A DNA stretch of 10,332 nt, from contig JAGLDQ010000172.1 in assembly GCA_023145535.1 (NCBI GenBank), positions 1-10,332 of the forward strand, read 5' to 3'. The DNA is from Cocleimonas sp. Lineage in GTDB: Bacteria > Pseudomonadota > Gammaproteobacteria > Thiotrichales > Thiotrichaceae. Position numbers and translations under genes: made by a program. Shown here piece by piece: positions 1 through 7,782 of this stretch. Position 1 is the stretch's first letter, and every line of letters starts with the position of its first letter. The notes under the pieces were generated by a model. That model had not been told where the DNA came from and searched no databases. It was given only the letters and a program-made list of their open reading frames with translations.

Positions 1-1181
1 AGACCCAATTTTTGAAAGGTAACAGCCGCTTGGAAGAGAGCATGTGTGCCGATGACGAGTTTGGATAACCCCAACGCAATATTTTCAATATTATCACGGC
101 GTAATGCCACTTTTTGTTTGCCAGAGAGTAGGGTGATGCGCAATGCTAAGGGGTCAAACCATTCCGTAAAACTTTTGAAGTGTTGCTCTGCTAATATCTC
201 AGTAGGTACCATTAATGCTACTTGATAGCCTGCTTCAATTGCAGTTAATGCCGCCGCCGCCGCAACCAGTGTTTTCCCCGAGCCAACATCCCCTTGTACT
301 AAACGACCCATCGGCCAACTTTGTTGTAGATCTTGTTTGATTTCTTTAATAACCCGCTGTTGTGCATTGGTTAAGGTAAAAGGTAGTGACATGAGTAGCT
401 TATGATAAAGATGGTTGTTGCTACTGAGTTGTACTCCTTTTATTTGACGACTGTATTCTCGAAATTGGCGTAAACTTAAATGATGTGCCATTAACTCTTC
501 AAAAATAAGGCGCTGTTGTGCGGGATGATTTGTATTAAGCAACAGCTCGACGGAGCTTTCAGGTGTCGGTTGATGCAAGATGAGGAGTGCCTCCGCCAAG
601 GTCATTAGCTTATAGTGCTGGCGTAGTGCATCAGGAAAGTTTTCCTCAAGCTGTTCAATATGTTGGATAGCCTCCAAGGTTAAACGACGTAATGTTTTTT
701 GTTGCAACCCTTTGGTGCTTGGATAGGTGGGTGTCAGGCGGTCAGCCAATTCGACAGGGCTATTTTCGCGAATAATTTTGTATTCAGGATGCACCATTTC
801 AAGGCTTTGATACCCTTGGCGAATTTCACCAAAACAGCGGACTAACGTCCCTTGTGACAGATTTTTTTGTTGTGCGTTGCTAAAATGAAAAAAGCGCAAA
901 GTGATGGCTGTGCCACTACGATCAGAAATTTGGCAGAGCATCATGCGTCGTTGATTAGACACGATAGAACAATGCTCAACCGTGCCTTCAATGAGCACCT
1001 CTTGTCCGTGCTGAACAGTAGAAAGAGGATAAACACGGGTGCGGTCTTGGTAGCGCAATGGCAGATGGAAGAGCAAGTCTTGAATTTGGTATAATCCCAA
1101 TTTGCTTAAATGCGCTGACATTTTAGGGCCAACCCCTTTTAGGGTGTTGATATTTTGTAGTAATGGATGATCCGATGGCAT
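1..1181 (-). CDS. recG: ATP-dependent DNA helicase RecG, N-terminal 393 residues (3' end outside window)
   Basis: RecG is a superfamily 2 helicase that remodels stalled replication forks and Holliday junctions in the cytoplasm. The translated minus strand shows the RecG N-terminal wedge/OB region, with LKGVGPK near residue 14, LPLRYQDRT near 40 and MVHPEY near 128. The helicase core follows, with the Walker A motif GDVGSGKT at about 297-304 (K303), PTEILAEQH after it and GTHALFQ close to the edge. Order and spacing match E. coli RecG (693 residues), so a little over half is present and the DEQH box and C-terminal helicase domain lie outside. The ATG at 1181 is chosen because the family N-terminus follows at once; no Shine-Dalgarno precedes it. 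The start is 20 bp after the mgtE stop on the same strand, so the two are likely co-transcribed. A (GCG)4 run after Walker A encodes an alanine stretch. The identification is very secure. Confidence 0.96.
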   Translation of the reverse strand, partial: MPSDHPLLQNINTLKGVGPKMSAHLSKLGLYQIQDLLFHLPLRYQDRTRVYPLSTVQHGQEVLIEGTVEHCSIVSNQRRMMLCQISDRSGTAITLRFFHFSNAQQKNLSQGTLVRCFGEIRQGYQSLEMVHPEYKIIRENSPVELADRLTPTYPSTKGLQQKTLRRLTLEAIQHIEQLEENFPDALRQHYKLMTLAEALLILHQPTPESSVELLLNTNHPAQQRLIFEELMAHHLSLRQFREYSRQIKGVQLSSNNHLYHKLLMSLPFTLTNAQQRVIKEIKQDLQQSWPMGRLVQGDVGSGKTLVAAAAALTAIEAGYQVALMVPTEILAEQHFKSFTEWFDPLALRITLLSGKQKVALRRDNIENIALGLSKLVIGTHALFQAAVTFQKLG

Positions 1182-1201
1182 GGTGGCTAGTATAAAATAT
1201 T

Positions 1202-2560
1202 TTAGATAATAAACAATGTCGCTAATCCAAGAAACGCGGTAAATCCTACCACATCAGTCACCGTTGTAAGAATAACAGCACCTGATAAGGCAGGGTCAAT
1301 TTTCATGCGGTGTAATGTTAGTGGTACAATAATTCCTGCTAATGCCGCCGCAATCATATTGAGAATCAGAGCCGCACCAATCACGATTGCTATTTGAAGG
1401 TCAAACCAAAAATAGGCCGCAACCGCCACGACAAAAGACCAAAGCAAGCCATTGAGTATTCCGATACCCAATTCTTTTTTGATTAATGAACGGGTGTTGC
1501 TTCCCACAATTTGCCCCATTGCTAGACCACGTATTGTAAGCGCTAGTGTTTGACTCCCTGCAATGCCGCCCATACTAGCGACGATGGGCATCAATACGGC
1601 TAAGGCGACAATTTTATCTAGGGTCGTTTCAAATAGACCGATGACCCAAGAGGCGAGAAAAGCAGTGAGTAGGTTTAGTGTTAGCCAAATAGTGCGTCGA
1701 CCCACACTGGGGAGAATAGGGGCGAACAAGTCTTCATCGTCGTCTAAACCAACAGAACCCAACATATGGCGGTCTGCTTCATCGCGCATGGAATCAATGA
1801 CATCATCGACAACAATACGTCCTAAAAAGTATCCATTTTCATCCGTGACAGGAGCTGTGTACCAATCATGATCCTCAAACGCTCTAATCACCTCTTTTTC
1901 TGGTGTTTCGGGGCTGATAGTACGCCAGTCGGTTTCCATTGCATCCGAAACCAAAGTATTAGGTGAGTGAAGAATAAGATTTAAGATGTAAATAGCGCCT
2001 TGAAAATGATTATCTCGATCAACAACGATTAAAACATGGGTATCCGTTGGTACATTATCATGACGCTGTAAATAGCGTTGTACGGTATTAAGCGTGACAT
2101 CACTACGGACGGTAATGGCATCAGTATGCATGAGACGACCCGCTGTGTTTTCTTCATAACTTAGATTTAGCTCAATACGTTGACGACGATGGGTCTCCAT
2201 ATGATCAAGTAAATCATCGGCTGTTTTTTTATTGAAGACTTCATCGAGCAACTCAGCAACATCGGCGGTATCCATTTTTTTAGTTGCATGATGCAGGGTT
2301 GTCATATCCATTGCATCCGCTAATTCGGCAGCGGCTACTTCACTCATATGCAGCAACACCTCACCGTCTAGTCCCGCTGGAATGCATTTGAATAAGCAGG
2401 GACGATCAGCCGCTGGTAGTGCATTGAAAATATGTGCAATTTCAGCGGCATTTAATGGGGCGAGTTGATTTTTTATTGTTTTTTTATCACCATTTTCAAT
2501 GGCGTTGGTAATCGCCTGAATAGTTTTGTTTGTTGGTGTGGGCGTTGTATTAGCGGTCAT
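1202..2560 (-). CDS. mgtE: MgtE-family magnesium channel/transporter
   Basis: MgtE is an inner-membrane, Mg2+-gated Mg2+ channel whose cytosolic domains close the pore when internal Mg2+ is high. The 452-residue product has the standard length and order: superhelical N domain (about 15-130), paired CBS domains (about 140-200 and 203-262), a connecting plug helix including an acidic GLDDDEDLF stretch (271-279), and five membrane helices from about 287 to the C-terminus. Visible signatures are MPIVASMGG in the second membrane region and TTVTDVVGF near the end; D436 matches the pore-lining Mg2+-binding aspartate of the family. The first motif reads MGGIAG where many MgtE proteins have MGGNAG; to my recollection this variant is common in gammaproteobacterial homologues. 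The start has only a weak AGAG purine stretch upstream. The 219 bp up to the CNNM gene hold no clear terminator or Mg2+ riboswitch that I could recognise. Confidence 0.95.
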   Translation of the reverse strand: MTANTTPTPTNKTIQAITNAIENGDKKTIKNQLAPLNAAEIAHIFNALPAADRPCLFKCIPAGLDGEVLLHMSEVAAAELADAMDMTTLHHATKKMDTADVAELLDEVFNKKTADDLLDHMETHRRQRIELNLSYEENTAGRLMHTDAITVRSDVTLNTVQRYLQRHDNVPTDTHVLIVVDRDNHFQGAIYILNLILHSPNTLVSDAMETDWRTISPETPEKEVIRAFEDHDWYTAPVTDENGYFLGRIVVDDVIDSMRDEADRHMLGSVGLDDDEDLFAPILPSVGRRTIWLTLNLLTAFLASWVIGLFETTLDKIVALAVLMPIVASMGGIAGSQTLALTIRGLAMGQIVGSNTRSLIKKELGIGILNGLLWSFVVAVAAYFWFDLQIAIVIGAALILNMIAAALAGIIVPLTLHRMKIDPALSGAVILTTVTDVVGFTAFLGLATLFII

Positions 2561-2779
2561 TTTTTATGGCTCTATGATGACGTTAGCGATGAAAGTTGAA
2601 GGTATTTATATCTTTAGCCATAGTATTGAGCGGGAAGAAGAAACTAAAGGACGCTTGCTAAACAGGAGAGCAAGGTCGTCTATGTATGAATAGGCGAGAT
2701 GGTGTACAAAATAACGCTTAAAGGTGGTTGTTCTCTCTTTTTTTAGCATATTCTGCGTTTTTGTGAGCGGCGTTTAAAC

Positions 2780-3829
2780 TCAATTTTTGATCTGTTGATT
2801 CTGTTGGCGTTTTTGTTTCATCTGTTGTTTAGCGAGCTCTTGCATATCTTCCACCTTATCGCTTTCGTCCATAATCTCAACGCCTAATAACGTTTCGATA
2901 CAATCTTCTAATGTCACGATACCTTCGGTTTGATCATAAGAGTCCATGACCAAAAACATATGTTCTTTTTTCTTTATAAAGAGATCTAACGCTTTAGAAA
3001 CGGAGATGTCTTCGCTAATTTTGAAAATATCTGTTTTGACTGTTTTGACTGTTGCACTATCGTCTTTGAGCGCTTGTTCAAAGATTTTTTTAGTGAGGGT
3101 GATGCCCGTTATATTATCAATATTATTTTTATAGATGGCGACTCTAGAAAAGCGAAAAAGCCCCTTTTCATTTTTCATAATATCTTGAATGGTCTGATTT
3201 TCCTCTAACGCAAAGACGACGCTACGAGGAGTTAAAATATCTTTCACTTTTATGGCGCTGAGGAGAAGTACATTTTCAATGACATCGGACTCTTTTTCAT
3301 TAATAACACCATCATTTTCACTCATGAGGGTATTTTCAAGTAGCTCTGCTTTACTCATGCTACTAATACTGTCTTTGTCTTTTGAAATACGATTCGTAAC
3401 AAAAAGGGTGAGGATGATAATGGGAAAGGTTAGCCAGATAAAAAAGCGGATGATATAGGCAGAAAATGGAGCGATTTCCCTCCAATAGACAACACCAATG
3501 GTTTTAGGAATAATTTCTGAGAAAAAGAGAATGCCAAAAGTGAGTATGATCGCGACATAAAATACAGCCCCAGAACCAAAAACAATCTCCGCCTGTGCGC
3601 CGACAGCGGCAGCACCTAAGGTATTTGCGACGGTATTAAGAATGAGAATGGAAGCGATTGATTTGTTAATACTTGTCTTTTGTGACTTCAGTAATGCGCC
3701 TACTTTAGGCCGCTTTTTTTCTATCATTGAAACATAAGACATGCTGACAGAGAGTAAAACTGATTCCATGATTGAACATAAAAAAGAGATCCCGATTGAC
3801 AGGGAAAAATATAATACGAGTAATTCCAT
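2780..3829 (-). CDS. CNNM (DUF21) plus CBS-pair membrane protein, CorC/HlyC-like divalent cation family
   Basis: The protein has an N-terminal DUF21/CNNM transmembrane domain (hydrophobic segments at roughly 2-28, 55-80, 85-108 and 117-144) with the family motif SEIIPK at 104-109. An acidic linker and a CBS pair follow (about 196-255 and 260-320), the second with GIVTLEDCIETLLG, then a basic Gln/Lys-rich tail. CNNM/CorC proteins are associated with Mg2+ and Co2+ export, though many bacterial members are labelled 'hemolysin' without evidence. The open frame extends to an ATG at 3859. I prefer the internal ATG at 3829 because homologues begin right before the first membrane helix; a GGTAAAGG purine stretch lies somewhat far upstream of it, while the 3859 start has none. 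A 9-bp tandem repeat gives TVKTVKT between the CBS domains. It lies upstream of mgtE on the same strand. Family assignment is firm, substrate is inferred. Confidence 0.9.
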   Translation of the reverse strand: MELLVLYFSLSIGISFLCSIMESVLLSVSMSYVSMIEKKRPKVGALLKSQKTSINKSIASILILNTVANTLGAAAVGAQAEIVFGSGAVFYVAIILTFGILFFSEIIPKTIGVVYWREIAPFSAYIIRFFIWLTFPIIILTLFVTNRISKDKDSISSMSKAELLENTLMSENDGVINEKESDVIENVLLLSAIKVKDILTPRSVVFALEENQTIQDIMKNEKGLFRFSRVAIYKNNIDNITGITLTKKIFEQALKDDSATVKTVKTDIFKISEDISVSKALDLFIKKKEHMFLVMDSYDQTEGIVTLEDCIETLLGVEIMDESDKVEDMQELAKQQMKQKRQQNQQIKN

Positions 3830-3954
3830 TAGGGTAGTTTTGCCTTTACCTGAATCCATTGGAGGATACAGAAGATAAGATATTAATTTTAGGTATTAGA
3901 TACTGGAACATGCACGAAATAACTTCCTGAAGTGCTAACGCCGCGTTTTTATTT

Positions 3955-4052
3955 CAGATTAGATGCACTTTATGAGGCGCATCGTCACTCTACGCAACGA
4001 GTGAGCTCATCTAAACTGGGATAAAAAGATGGCTATGCCCTTCTTAGATGCA
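3955..4052. repeat. Inverted-repeat cluster in the divergent intergenic gap
   Basis: The gap between the CNNM gene and the FimX-like gene has no convincing ORF. It contains CAGATTAGATG (3955-3965) facing CATCTAAACTG (4008-4018), an 11-bp inverted repeat with one mismatch. Inside it is a perfect 6-bp hairpin, TCACTC (3985-3990) with GAGTGA (3999-4004), loop of 8. A second copy of TTAGATGCA (direct repeat at 3959-3967 and 4044-4052) means CATCTAA at 4008-4014 could pair with either the upstream or the downstream copy, giving two mutually exclusive folds. Whether it acts as RNA or as a DNA-binding site is unknown. The rest of the gap holds only the promoter-like sequences listed separately. Confidence 0.5.
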
Positions 4053-4083
4053 AGTTAGAGATCGAGAAGTTATTCCATACACG

Positions 4084-4112
4084 TTCTTAAGCGAAAGGAG
4101 TATATTTATAAT
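4084..4112 (+). promoter_or_regulatory. Possible sigma70 promoter with consensus -10, upstream of the FimX-like gene
   Basis: A perfect TATAAT at 4107-4112 is preceded at 17 bp by TTCTTA (4084-4089), a poor -35 match. Use of this promoter would give a leader of roughly 100 nt before the ATG at 4223. AT-rich intergenic DNA produces such matches by chance, so support is moderate at best. Confidence 0.35.
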
Positions 4113-4162
4113 ACTAAGCAGAGTCACTCATTTAATTTCATAAACACCTCTAGTCACTGAAC

Positions 4163-4191
4163 TTGACACAGTAATCATCAGATAAGATGAA
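4163..4191 (+). promoter_or_regulatory. Possible promoter with consensus -35, close to the FimX-like gene
   Basis: A consensus TTGACA lies at 4163-4168. At 17-bp spacing the -10 is GATGAA (4186-4191), only three of six consensus positions; a better TAAGAT sits too close at 14 bp. Transcripts would start about 25 nt before the ATG at 4223. It is an alternative to the promoter candidate at 4084-4112. Confidence 0.3.
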
Positions 4192-4222
4192 CGCTTAAAT
4201 AGAATCGCTTATCGTTTATCGC

Positions 4223-5983
4223 ATGAAAAAACAAGCATTACATTGTCTGGTTATTCGAGGTCACGTAGGTCGCTATCCTGCGTTGGTGCAGTCTTTAAGT
4301 AAATACTCTGACAGTATCAAAGTTGAGTTAATCAATAATGATGCACTCGCCGTTAAACAGGCACTAGATGAGAAAAAATATGGCTTGATCTTCTTATTCC
4401 AAGAAAGCGGGTTGGCAATCAATGCGCTGGCTGATATTACGCGTGAAAATGGCTCAGAATCAATCTTAGTTTCTTTAAATGATGATAAGCCTCAGTCTGT
4501 TTTATCAGCAAAAATAGGTTATACCGGCGTACAAGTTTGTAACCTTCACTATCAACCTTCAGGTTCTTTGTCTCAATTGTCACTTAAGTTTTTAGTTCAG
4601 TATGCCTTTTTAAAGACAGAATTTCGTAACTGTAAATCGTTGTTGCGTATATCAGAGCAGCGTTGTCATTGGCTGGTTGATTCTAGCTCAGAGGCGGTGG
4701 CTTATATTGGTAGTGATCTGCACTTATATGCCAATCAAACTTATGTTAATTTATTAGCCTATGATTCGCTGCATAGCTTAAAAATAACATCTGTTTCTGA
4801 TTTGATCCTAGAAGATGAAAGAGAGGTGTTTTTTGACTTTATGCGCCAATATGAGAGCCGAACGGCGAAAGCATCTGCTTTAATTGTGACATTGCGCCCT
4901 CAAAAAGGTGAAGATTTTCGGGCCAGTATTCGGCTTATTCCGACGGTGTTTAGTGGCACACGCTGTTATCAGCTTTGGATTAGAAAACTAGGTTCAGGTA
5001 GATTGCCGCTCATGTTGAATCAAGAAAGACTCGGGTATGATGCTTCATCTTCAATTATGGCTGATGAAATGCAGGCTGAAGTTGAGTCTCCTTGGGATAA
5101 TAGTCCTGCTTTTAAAGCAGCCAAGGACGTTGGTGAACCACGTATTCCTAAAATAGAGCATCCTGTCATGACCAAAAAAAATAGAAAAAAACAATCTAAA
5201 CATGCGGCAAGATTTGCGGAAGCTACGCGCTCTGTTTCAACGAGAGAAAAAGTAATAAAGAACGAGGCCGTACTAAAGAAGCCTGCTATTTATACCAAGC
5301 TATTAAAAGAAGTCCTATTAAGTAGCGATGTATCTTTAAAACTATCAAAACTAGATAGTCTAAAAAATACGAGCACGTCAAAGCGTCAATATATCGCAGA
5401 TCTAGATGTGTCAGAGCGAGAGTATAATAATGTAAGTGGCTTGTTGGATAAAAAATATCATGATGTATTCTGGGATCAAGCAATGATCTTGCTTTTATTC
5501 AAACACTTAAAACAAGTTGGCTCCGAAGGTATGAAATTATTGATCCCCTTAAGTGAGCCTGCATTAAACGATGATGCGTTTAAACACTGGGTTAAAGAAA
5601 GTGTTGCACGCTTAAAAGGCGATGTGTCTAACTGTGTTTTTCTCCTACCACTTTTTGCGACTACTATGAAGAATGAAAGCCTTGAAAGTGTTCGTGAGCA
5701 ATTGGGCAATTATCCTTGTCAGGCTGGTATCGATAACTTTGTACTCAATAGGCAGACTAAAGGTATTTTGAAAGCAGTTCAGCCAGAATTTGTACGCTTT
5801 TCAAAAAAATGGGTTAACGGAAATGTTAAAAATAAAGAACAAGCATTAAAGTTAGCAAGCACTATTAAAGTACTTGAAAAGAATAATATTAAAGTGATTG
5901 CGCCTTATAATTCTGGTGAGCGAATGAGGCAACTTTTTGAAATGGCTGGCGCTTCCTTTTGTCAGAAACAGGCAGTTAGTTAA
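4223..5983 (+). CDS. FimX-like protein: REC-like and PAS domains with degenerate EAL domain, no GGDEF
   Basis: The N-terminus (about 5-125) resembles a receiver-like fold. Residues 145-255 are a PAS domain whose sequence (EQRCHWLVDSSSEAVAYI at 145, YANQTYVNLLAY at 169) closely follows the PAS domain of FimX, the c-di-GMP-linked type IV pilus regulator. FimX normally continues REC-PAS-GGDEF-EAL. Here a basic, low-complexity linker (about 256-355, including KKNRKKQSK) replaces the GGDEF domain. Residues from about 355 on look like a shrunken EAL domain: LLIPLSEPALNDDAFKHWV (439-457), VFLLPL (472-477) and QPEFVRFSKKWVNG (520-533) match strand positions of FimX EAL domains. The EAL/EVLLR position reads YIADL (390-394), and the chain ends where the QGxF motif should lie. 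Phosphodiesterase activity is therefore not expected, and c-di-GMP binding is doubtful. The linker has A8 and A7 runs. No Shine-Dalgarno is visible. Two glycan genes follow on the same strand. The PAS match is strong, the EAL reading moderate. Confidence 0.75.
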   Translation: MKKQALHCLVIRGHVGRYPALVQSLSKYSDSIKVELINNDALAVKQALDEKKYGLIFLFQESGLAINALADITRENGSESILVSLNDDKPQSVLSAKIGYTGVQVCNLHYQPSGSLSQLSLKFLVQYAFLKTEFRNCKSLLRISEQRCHWLVDSSSEAVAYIGSDLHLYANQTYVNLLAYDSLHSLKITSVSDLILEDEREVFFDFMRQYESRTAKASALIVTLRPQKGEDFRASIRLIPTVFSGTRCYQLWIRKLGSGRLPLMLNQERLGYDASSSIMADEMQAEVESPWDNSPAFKAAKDVGEPRIPKIEHPVMTKKNRKKQSKHAARFAEATRSVSTREKVIKNEAVLKKPAIYTKLLKEVLLSSDVSLKLSKLDSLKNTSTSKRQYIADLDVSEREYNNVSGLLDKKYHDVFWDQAMILLLFKHLKQVGSEGMKLLIPLSEPALNDDAFKHWVKESVARLKGDVSNCVFLLPLFATTMKNESLESVREQLGNYPCQAGIDNFVLNRQTKGILKAVQPEFVRFSKKWVNGNVKNKEQALKLASTIKVLEKNNIKVIAPYNSGERMRQLFEMAGASFCQKQAVS

Positions 5984-6012
5984 ACGATAAAGCAATATAC
6001 TATTAAATCATC

Positions 6013-6130
6013 TTCGTTAGTCGGTTCGCGGTGTGAAACGAATCATGATATAGGCTAATTTTGGTCGGCTCCCCATAAACCCCTTCGACCCATTACGTTG
6101 CTTATGAATAAGCGATCACGCGCCGACTAA
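6013..6130 (+). promoter_or_regulatory. Structured untranslated region before the GINT1-like gene
   Basis: The 183-bp gap has several nested inverted repeats. TTAGTCGG (6017-6024) pairs perfectly with CCGACTAA (6123-6130), closing a domain that contains GGTCG/CGACC (6063-6067 with 6086-6090) and GCTTA/TAAGC with a TGAA loop (6100-6113). An overlapping repeat, TTCGTT (6013-6018) with AACGAA (6037-6042), would compete with the closing stem. The layout resembles a multi-branched RNA with a switchable first stem, but it matches no riboswitch class I can name. The following 36 bases up to the ATG are AT-rich and lack a Shine-Dalgarno. Confidence 0.4.
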
Positions 6131-6166
6131 ATGCTGATTAACCCCCAACATTAAAATAATAATAAA

Positions 6167-7747
6167 ATGCCAACAAAAAACTACAATATCGCCATTATTT
6201 CACGGGATAATACCATCTATGCATGGCAAAAAAATGTGTTAACACGCTTGCTAGCATTAGAAAATATAACGATCTCACTCCACTTATCTAACCCATCATC
6301 GATAGTCAAACCCTCTTTAGCGTTACGCTTTATCCACCATGTTGAACGATTTTTATATAACTGTCAGCCTGATTTTTTTATAGAAGTGCCCGTTGATACT
6401 TTATTAAAAAATGTAGAAAAAAAGAAGATGGCTGATACCGAAAAGGCTGATCTGAGTGAACTTGATTTTGCTATAAATTTATCAGAACAACCTTTGCCAG
6501 ATGCGTTGCTGAAACAACCTAAGCTCGGTGTTTGGTCAATCTTTATGGGTGATAATGAAAAAGTAAGCTCGCAACTAACGGCGATCAATGATTTTATCTC
6601 CGAAAACGATGTGGTAACGATTGGTTTACAGCTTGAAACGCTGAAGGATGAAGCAAATATTACGTTACATAAATCCCAAGCAGCGATTGATATGGCATCG
6701 CTCTGTCGTACCGCCGAACAATGTTTGCATAAAAGTGCTCAGTTCATTCCGCAATATCTAGCGCAAATGCAACACGGTAAGGGAGTCACATTGTTAGAAT
6801 TTGCACAGACTAAAGCGATTAAAAATAGCATTTCATTGACGGAATCCGCTAGCTTAATTTGGCAATCGGTAAAGCGCGTTGGCAAGAAAATGGATCATAA
6901 ATATCGGGCTAAAGAGCAATGGGCTTTGATTTATGCCGATAGTGCGAGTAAGGCATCTTCTCAGACGGAGCATAATGCGAATCTAAATTTTGCTTCCTTT
7001 AAAACATTAACCCCACCACAAGATCGCTTTTGGGCGGATCCTTTTGTGGTGAGTAGAGATAATAAAAATTATATTTTTTTTGAGGAATTATTGTTTGAAA
7101 GGGATTTAGGGCATCTTTGTTGTATGGAGTTATACGCAGACGGCAGACATAGTGAGCCAGTAAAAATACTAGAAAAACCCTATCATTTATCTTACCCCTT
7201 TGTTTTTCAGTATAAAAATGAAGATTATATGATTCCTGAGTCGGGCGAGCAGGAATGTGTACAGCTTTATAAATGCACCGAGTTTCCCTATCAGTGGACA
7301 TTTGAAAAAAACCTATTAGAAAATACGCAAGCTTATGACAGCACTGTTTTTGGGTATAATGGACGGTGGTGGTTATTCGCTTGCATTGCTGTTGATCGCA
7401 AGTCATCCAGCACAGAGGATTTACATCTCTTTTATGCGGACAGTCCAATAAGTGATCACTGGCAAGCGCATCCCATGAATCCAATCGTCTCTGATGCCGC
7501 AACAGCCCGTCCTGCTGGAAATATTTTTGAGCATAATAATAAAATTTATCGTCCATCACAAAATTGTGCACGATCTTATGGGGCAGGGTTAAACTTGTGT
7601 GAAATCACCCAATTAACAACAACAAATTATTCAGAAAAAGTAGTCAGTAAAATATTTCCTGATTGGGATAAGCGTTTAAAAGGACTGCATACTTTTAATG
7701 CCAATGACAATATTACTGTCAGTGATGTGATTATTGATCAGCGCTGA
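6167..7747 (+). CDS. GINT1-like beta-propeller glycosyltransferase-type protein with degenerate formyltransferase-like N-terminus
   Basis: Residues from about 280 to the end match the domain shared with the N-terminal part of plant glucosamine inositolphosphorylceramide transferase GINT1, seen in bacterial surface-polysaccharide clusters and thought to be a five-bladed propeller. Motifs in order: DRFWADPF (286-293), FFEE (304-307), HLSYPF (340-345), YMIPES (354-359), AYDST (389-393), WWLFA (401-405), NPI (438-440), RPAG (448-451), RPSQ (462-465), SYGAG (470-474) and GLHTFN (506-511). The first 250 residues retain a worn formyltransferase-like half: LSELDFAINLSEQPLP, then PKLGVWSIFMGDNEK at 118-132. 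In relatives I recall, this is followed by a YRGGP-type segment that is missing here, so formyl transfer is unlikely. No signal peptide or membrane helix is evident. It sits between the FimX-like gene and a GT4 gene, which supports a role in a cell-surface glycan. Acceptor and donor are unknown. Confidence 0.72.
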   Translation: MPTKNYNIAIISRDNTIYAWQKNVLTRLLALENITISLHLSNPSSIVKPSLALRFIHHVERFLYNCQPDFFIEVPVDTLLKNVEKKKMADTEKADLSELDFAINLSEQPLPDALLKQPKLGVWSIFMGDNEKVSSQLTAINDFISENDVVTIGLQLETLKDEANITLHKSQAAIDMASLCRTAEQCLHKSAQFIPQYLAQMQHGKGVTLLEFAQTKAIKNSISLTESASLIWQSVKRVGKKMDHKYRAKEQWALIYADSASKASSQTEHNANLNFASFKTLTPPQDRFWADPFVVSRDNKNYIFFEELLFERDLGHLCCMELYADGRHSEPVKILEKPYHLSYPFVFQYKNEDYMIPESGEQECVQLYKCTEFPYQWTFEKNLLENTQAYDSTVFGYNGRWWLFACIAVDRKSSSTEDLHLFYADSPISDHWQAHPMNPIVSDAATARPAGNIFEHNNKIYRPSQNCARSYGAGLNLCEITQLTTTNYSEKVVSKIFPDWDKRLKGLHTFNANDNITVSDVIIDQR

Positions 7748-7782
7748 GTAAGTGCCATTAGTTCGTTCAAACTCTAACGTCA

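Noticed and set aside
867..1094. 75-codon plus-strand frame within recG
   Set aside because: It is fully antisense to recognisable RecG sequence, so it is a shadow frame.
1563..1871. 102-codon plus-strand frame within mgtE
   Set aside because: It is antisense to the MgtE membrane and CBS region and has a serine-rich, family-less product.
2561..2779. Possible Mg2+ riboswitch ahead of mgtE
   Set aside because: No M-box-like or other recognisable riboswitch core, terminator or anti-terminator pair was found in this 219-bp gap.
3830..3859. GKGKTT stretch at the extended N-terminus of the CNNM protein, reminiscent of a P-loop
   Set aside because: It lacks the full GxxxxGK[ST] context and lies in a segment that probably is not translated if the 3829 start is right.
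3959..4052. 9-bp direct repeats TTAGATGCA as a target-site duplication of a small mobile element
   Set aside because: The 76 bases between them show no terminal inverted repeats, so the repeats are better explained as parts of competing hairpins.
6999..7571. 190-codon open frame on the minus strand inside the GINT1-like gene
   Set aside because: It is antisense to a gene with clear family motifs, its product resembles no family I know, and it has no ribosome-binding site of note.
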